From Kiritimatiellia bacterium (GTDB lineage: Bacteria > Verrucomicrobiota > Kiritimatiellia > RFP12 > UBA1067), in assembly GCA_017525225.1 (NCBI GenBank), contig JAFXTB010000155.1, forward strand, positions 1-64,000: a stretch of DNA of 64,000 nucleotides, given 5' to 3'. This document shows positions 59,970-64,000 of this stretch, piece by piece (within the stretch, counting starts at the first letter, position 1; each line of letters starts with the position of its first letter). The notes below the pieces were generated by a model, which did not search any database, was not told where the DNA came from, and saw only the letters and a list, made by a program, of their open reading frames with translations. Both the position numbers and the translations under genes were made by a program.

Positions 59970-61301
59970 TTAAGCACATTTCACCTGATCTCGCAGGTAG
60001 CGCAATCGTCTGGGATGGCGTAGCATACGCAACGCCTTCGCCTCGATCTGGCGTACGCGTTCGCGCGTGACGTTGAACATCTGGCCGATTTCCTCCAGCG
60101 TACGGGAATTGCCGTCTGTCAAGCCATACCGGTAGTCGATTACCTCGCGCTCGCGAGGCCCCAGCGTTTGCAGGACATCCATCAACTGCTCGTGCAGGAG
60201 ATTCCGATCCGTCGCCACGGACGGTTCAACACTCGTGGGATCCGCCACGAAATCGCCAAAAGAGGCGTCCTCCTCGTCTCCCACCTTCATCTGAAGCGAG
60301 ATGGGACGCTGCGCCATGTTCAGAAGCTGACGCACTCTTTTCGGGGTAACGCCTAGCTCCTGCGCGAGTTCGGCCGCGGTTGGATCGCGGCCCAAGCTTT
60401 GTATCAGCTGCTTCTGGACTCGACGGAGTACCTGAAGCCGCTCGATGAGATGGACGGGCAGGCGGATCGTACGTGCCTGGTCGGCCAGCGCACGTGTCAC
60501 AGACTGGCGGATCCACCATGTCGCGTATGTCGAGAACCGATACCCCCTGCGGTAGTCAAAGCGCTCCACGGCCCGCACCAGACCGGCGTTCCCCTCCTGG
60601 ATCAAGTCCAGGAACTCCAGCCCGGAGTGCATGAACCGCTTGGCGATGGACACGACCAGGCGGAGGTTGGCCTCCACCACGCGAGACCGCGCCGCCTGGA
60701 CAGTCGACAACGCCCGACGCAGCTCGCCGAACTTTTTCGCGAATCGAACCTTTTTCCCGAACTCTGCATCTGCATCCGTGCAGAGCGCCTCAAAACACTT
60801 CTGGCTTATGCACATCTCAGCCGCGCACCGCGAAACGGCCAAGGCGCTGCGGGCTCGTTTAAGTTTCTGGCGGAAAGCGGGGATCCGCGCCACAAATGCG
60901 GCACGGTCTCCTGCAAACTCGTCGGAGACAATGTTGTCGAACCGTTCCTCCTGCCCTTCAATGCGGTCGAGAAGGCGCGCATACGACGTCGGGGCAAAGG
61001 GGAAGCTGTTGAAAATCTTCTGGCACGTCACCGTGGCCGCGGCGATCGCCTTGAACAACCTCGTCTCCTCCGCCATGTTCAACATCGGTATCTGCGCCAT
61101 CTGATAGAGGTAACTCTGTACGGACGAATCCGACATCATGTACTCCTCCCGAGCCTTCTTCGCCTCCTTCTCCGTCATGTCAGGATCTGAAGGCGGTGCG
61201 GTCTCGTCGGACACATCTGTGTCCGTCTCGGGCGTGTCCGTCTCGGGTGTGTCCGTGTCGGGTGTGTCACCCATTTCATCAATCTCGTAGTCTTCTTCCA
61301 T
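59970..61301 (-). CDS. RpoD-family sigma-70 factor
   Basis: A 443-residue sigma factor with regions 1.2 ([16 protein letters not shown]), 2 ([53 protein letters not shown]), 3 and 4 ([20 protein letters not shown]). Region 1.1 is replaced by an acidic Asp/Thr/Glu repeat ([12 protein letters not shown]) encoded by a short tandem DNA repeat at 61200-61270. It could be the primary factor or an RpoD paralogue. It converges on the RtcR-like gene with 12 bases between the stops. Confidence 0.9.
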   Translation of the reverse strand: MEEDYEIDEMGDTPDTDTPETDTPETDTDVSDETAPPSDPDMTEKEAKKAREEYMMSDSSVQSYLYQMAQIPMLNMAEETRLFKAIAAATVTCQKIFNSFPFAPTSYARLLDRIEGQEERFDNIVSDEFAGDRAAFVARIPAFRQKLKRARSALAVSRCAAEMCISQKCFEALCTDADAEFGKKVRFAKKFGELRRALSTVQAARSRVVEANLRLVVSIAKRFMHSGLEFLDLIQEGNAGLVRAVERFDYRRGYRFSTYATWWIRQSVTRALADQARTIRLPVHLIERLQVLRRVQKQLIQSLGRDPTAAELAQELGVTPKRVRQLLNMAQRPISLQMKVGDEEDASFGDFVADPTSVEPSVATDRNLLHEQLMDVLQTLGPREREVIDYRYGLTDGNSRTLEEIGQMFNVTRERVRQIEAKALRMLRHPRRLRYLRDQVKCA

Positions 61302-61320
61302 ATTCTTTCTCCTTTCATTC

Positions 61321-61345
61321 GGCCCGCTCGGCGAGCGGGCCCTAC
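61321..61345 (-). repeat. REP-like palindrome with GTAG box
   Basis: GGCCCGCTC-GGC-GAGCGGGCC (61321-61341). On the minus strand GTAG (61345-61342) is directly 5' of the stem, as at 54.4 kb. It lies between the SF2 helicase stop and the sigma gene start. Confidence 0.7.
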
Positions 61346-61348
61346 CAA

Positions 61349-62995
61349 TTACTTGGTACGTAGATAATACCGTGCATCCCCCTTCGATGTTACGCTATAA
61401 GGGTTCATGAGCGCGAGGCGGAGACGCGGTAGCATGTCCGGCAGCAACTTGTCAGCCGCTTGCAGTACCTCCACGAAAGGTGTCCCGCGCCGGTACGTAT
61501 TCACAGACTCGTTGTAGCCGAAATCCTCCATCATCATGGTGATTTCGTTCGCGCTTGGCTCGTGGCCATCCGCCAAGAGCTTGAGCCGTATCATCCCCTT
61601 CAGGAGATCGACTGCGAACCGCCGGTGCGACAGCGCGCGCCGCCAGATCTGGCCGACGCACGCGCGCAGGTTGACCGCCAGGGCCGGAACCACCCGATCG
61701 CCGTCGCGCAGGAAGTTGGGAATCGCCGTCACCCGTTCCAAACCCGTGCCGAGACCTTTGTTGAGATGGATTGCGCACGGGCCCGGCGCATCATTCCAGC
61801 ATGCCGCATACGCCAACTCGCGGAAGCGCACGAGCGCGTCGTAGATGCCGCCGAACGCCGAGTAATACGACTTTTCCGCCTTCTCGGCGCGTTCAAGGCG
61901 TTGGATCTTGCGCGTGAATTTCTGCGGTACGACCTGTGCCGCGTGCCGGAACTCGCTTTTCCGCGCCGCGCGGTCCGCCTTCTCTCGCGCGGTCATCCGG
62001 CGAAGGGTCTCCTTCAGTGTCTGCTCGATCGCCTCCGTGCCGTCCGTCAGCGCAAGCCACTGATCCTGCTGCCACCTGAAGGCGTTGCGTGGGGACGCCA
62101 CACGCTCGAAGAGGTAGTTCGAGTTCGCGCTCTGCACGATGTTGCAGGCAACCTTGCCAGGAGCGCGGCGGAGGCCGCGTCCGCACATCTGGATCGTCGG
62201 CAGACGCGAGGCATCGCGCGCGAAGATGCTCATCACATCGGGCTGGTCGAAACCCTCCGTGAGCATCGCCACGTTCGCCACCACCTGCACGCGGCCGTTT
62301 GCAAACGCCTCGATCTGACTCTCCTTGTCGCTCTCGCCCGTTACCACCTCGCACGCCACACCGCCTGCGGCGAGGCGCTCGCGGAACGCCACGCATTCGG
62401 CGATCGTGGAGAAGAATACGAGGCTCTTCCCCCAGCGGGCGGGTTCAGCCAGGTAGAAATCCGCCGCCGTGTCCACACTGTAGTTCGGAATGACATACGT
62501 GTTGAACGGACTGAGATACCCTTCCCGAACGAGGCGGCCGATCGAACACGTACGCACCGTCTCCTGGAAGGAGAGCTTCATGCGGTCCGTCCGCATCGGT
62601 GTTGCCGACAGGCCGATCGTCCACTTGGCGTGCATCCGCTCGTATAGGAGCACGCAGCTCTGCGTCGCCTCGTGGTGGGCCTCGTCAAGAACGACTAGCT
62701 CCACCTCTGGCGGTACCTTCTCGAAGAGCGAAACGGGGCGGATGTTGTCACCGTGAAGGTCGCGGTTGGCTTCCATCATCTGACGCAGCAGGTGGTGGCG
62801 TGGCGCCACCCAGCCGATCTTGAGTGGACGTCCCAGATGTTCCTGGAGACGGTGGATCACCTCCAGGGCCATGTACGTCTTGCCCGAACCGACAGGCGAT
62901 TCGAGCAGGACGGACGTGCGTCCCCGTTCGGTGAACGCAGCGAGAGCCGCCTTGATAGCCTCCTGCTGGTAGGGCCTCTGCTCGTACTGCATCAT
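61349..62995 (-). CDS. SF2 DEAD/DEAH-type helicase
   Basis: A 548-residue helicase. [20 protein letters not shown] (Q-motif-like) is followed by [17 protein letters not shown] (I), [15 protein letters not shown] (II), [15 protein letters not shown] (III), [17 protein letters not shown] (V) and [14 protein letters not shown] (VI). It resembles the short type III restriction/SSL2-like helicases. The C-terminal 170 residues are unrecognised. Start at 62995 or the next ATG at 62992; GGGAGG lies upstream. The upstream gene stops two bases before, so they are cotranscribed. Confidence 0.88.
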   Translation of the reverse strand: MMQYEQRPYQQEAIKAALAAFTERGRTSVLLESPVGSGKTYMALEVIHRLQEHLGRPLKIGWVAPRHHLLRQMMEANRDLHGDNIRPVSLFEKVPPEVELVVLDEAHHEATQSCVLLYERMHAKWTIGLSATPMRTDRMKLSFQETVRTCSIGRLVREGYLSPFNTYVIPNYSVDTAADFYLAEPARWGKSLVFFSTIAECVAFRERLAAGGVACEVVTGESDKESQIEAFANGRVQVVANVAMLTEGFDQPDVMSIFARDASRLPTIQMCGRGLRRAPGKVACNIVQSANSNYLFERVASPRNAFRWQQDQWLALTDGTEAIEQTLKETLRRMTAREKADRAARKSEFRHAAQVVPQKFTRKIQRLERAEKAEKSYYSAFGGIYDALVRFRELAYAACWNDAPGPCAIHLNKGLGTGLERVTAIPNFLRDGDRVVPALAVNLRACVGQIWRRALSHRRFAVDLLKGMIRLKLLADGHEPSANEITMMMEDFGYNESVNTYRRGTPFVEVLQAADKLLPDMLPRLRLALMNPYSVTSKGDARYYLRTK

Positions 62996-62996
62996 C

Positions 62997-64000
62997 CTAT
63001 GCGGCCTCCCTTGAGAAGTTGATGCCGCCAAGGTAGAATCTGCTGGTCCTGCCTGCGTTCGGATAGAGGTCTTCCAGGTCGAAATCCTTGGAAAGGAGCG
63101 TCCCCGCGAAGGAATGGAGCGTGGAGTCGGGCTTGAGCAGGTCCGCATGGTGCGTGGTGAGCTCAGAAGCGAAGTTGAGGAGGTCGGCCACGCTGCATCC
63201 CACGGGCAGGAGCGGACGCTTCTTCTGGCCAATGTTCGTGAGGTCAGTCACGCCGTAGCGTACGCACGGGTTCGCGGCGATTTCGTTCAGACGCTCGCGA
63301 AGGAGCATTTGGTTGCGCGTATTCGCCACAGAGCGGCGGATCAGCCCCTCCAGCAGCACAACCTCGCCCACCGATGCCTTCGTGCCGGCCGCGGTGCACA
63401 TGCGCTCCTGCAGCATCTCGATGCCGGACGGATTGCTGAAGGAAACCAGCAGCCGACGGAAATGCTCGCCGCTGTTGTCCTTGATCTCCATCTTCGTGCG
63501 GAAGATTGGTGCCTCCGCCACCGCGCCGTTGGAACACACCTGGCGCCAGGTCGCGAGGCTCATGTCGGGCATGCCAACGCCGTCCACGGGCACACGGCAG
63601 CGAACGCGCACATGGTAGGCGCTGTCGTTCGGCACACTCCACGGATCGTCAAGGTCCAGCATGGCACTCAGCATGCCGTCGCCGTATTCAACTTCCTGCA
63701 GGCGGCGGTCATCGTGCAGTACCCTTTCAATGAACTTCACGGGCATGGGAAGTCCCTTGTCCTGCGTGAGGCCGAGGGCCTGGTTCTGCTCCGTGTCGAC
63801 CGTAACGCGAAGCGGCAGGTCCGGTTCCTTCTCAGCGGCGCGGGTCATCACCTCCAGTGGTGAGAAGAACCCGAATACCCCGAAGGGAATGCCCAGTTCA
63901 CCGGCGAGGGTTTTGTAGAACCGGTCGCTCAACTTGTAGGTCGTCTGACCGAGGACGAGTCCCTTGATCTTCTCGTCGTCACTGTCCAGGACCTCGACCA
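62997..64000 (-). CDS. Partial gene, DUF932-reminiscent protein
   Basis: The gene runs off the right edge of the window; at least 334 residues are visible. The sequence upstream of a TTG at 63932 stays open and protein-like (GLVLGQTTYKLSDRF), so the true start is beyond 64000. The part seen has no obvious motif; LPMPVKFIERVLHDDRRLQE and LLRERLNEIAANPCVRYGVT are typical of its helical character. Cotranscribed with the SF2 helicase. The DUF932 resemblance is weak. Confidence 0.5.
   Translation of the reverse strand, partial: VEVLDSDDEKIKGLVLGQTTYKLSDRFYKTLAGELGIPFGVFGFFSPLEVMTRAAEKEPDLPLRVTVDTEQNQALGLTQDKGLPMPVKFIERVLHDDRRLQEVEYGDGMLSAMLDLDDPWSVPNDSAYHVRVRCRVPVDGVGMPDMSLATWRQVCSNGAVAEAPIFRTKMEIKDNSGEHFRRLLVSFSNPSGIEMLQERMCTAAGTKASVGEVVLLEGLIRRSVANTRNQMLLRERLNEIAANPCVRYGVTDLTNIGQKKRPLLPVGCSVADLLNFASELTTHHADLLKPDSTLHSFAGTLLSKDFDLEDLYPNAGRTSRFYLGGINFSREAA

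Noticed and set aside
1-64000. CRISPR array
   Set aside because: No set of regularly spaced identical repeats with unique spacers was seen; the CARF domain of the RtcR-like protein is not evidence of one.

Overview
Organism and overall character. The window comes from a GC-rich bacterium whose genes sit almost entirely on the minus strand. Housekeeping genes (mfd, tex, ispD, mraY, an LptF/LptG-type permease, HU, XerC/D, clpP), a large secreted GHL10-type hydrolase, a REP-associated transposase and a recurring extended -10 promoter (TGNTATAAT) would suit a PVC-group bacterium such as Kiritimatiellota or Verrucomicrobiota. That placement is inference from gene content and style; there is no rRNA to confirm it.

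Layout. 1-707: repeats, no gene. 708-20038: dense chromosomal backbone: secreted hydrolase, mfd, a PP2C phosphatase / small protein / sigma-like cluster, RluA-type pseudouridine synthase, tex, a GNAT-lipoprotein-phosphoesterase-ispD run, LPS permease, HU, tyrosine recombinase, small lipoprotein, mraY. 20082-32142: visibly AT-richer accessory DNA: secreted tyrosine phosphatase, a protein with an RNA polymerase alpha-CTD-like tail, an M20-like peptidase, a RAYT transposase with REP-like palindromes inside its own reading frame, a recC-like stub, and a four-gene cluster built around DUF262 proteins (one fused to a sacsin/HSP90-like ATPase) that looks like an anti-phage system. 32160-58004: a mosaic island of short, closely spaced genes with purine-rich leaders: NUDIX, phosphoesterase, peptidase, PARG-like macrodomain protein, PfkB kinase, NADAR, ADP-ribosyltransferase-like protein, stand-alone RapZ C-terminal domain, GP88-like protein, two copies of a tRNA-Leu(CAA)-like gene in a 200-bp direct repeat, dGTPase-like HD protein, SNF2 helicase, PncC, ADP-ribosylglycohydrolase, ClpP, a double AAA ATPase and two small sigma-like proteins. 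58005-59957: the only large plus-strand gene, an RtcR-like regulator. 59970-64000: an RpoD-family sigma factor, an SF2 helicase and a truncated gene.

How the parts may work together. The island concentrates enzymes that attach, remove or recycle ADP-ribose and NAD fragments (ART-like, NADAR, PARG, ARH/DraG-like, PncC, NUDIX, possibly the PfkB kinase), together with tRNA-like genes and a CARF-domain regulator of the RtcR type, a family known to control RNA repair in response to damaged tRNA. No RtcB or RtcA is in the window. My reading is a stress- or phage-responsive nucleic-acid damage and ADP-ribosylation island. The RtcR-like regulator lacks the GAFTGA motif needed for sigma-54 contact, so it probably acts by another route. 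The tightest unit is a three-gene cassette (39045-39712): a 32-residue Cys-rich peptide, the ART-like protein and NADAR, joined by two ATGA overlaps behind a palindrome-covered promoter.
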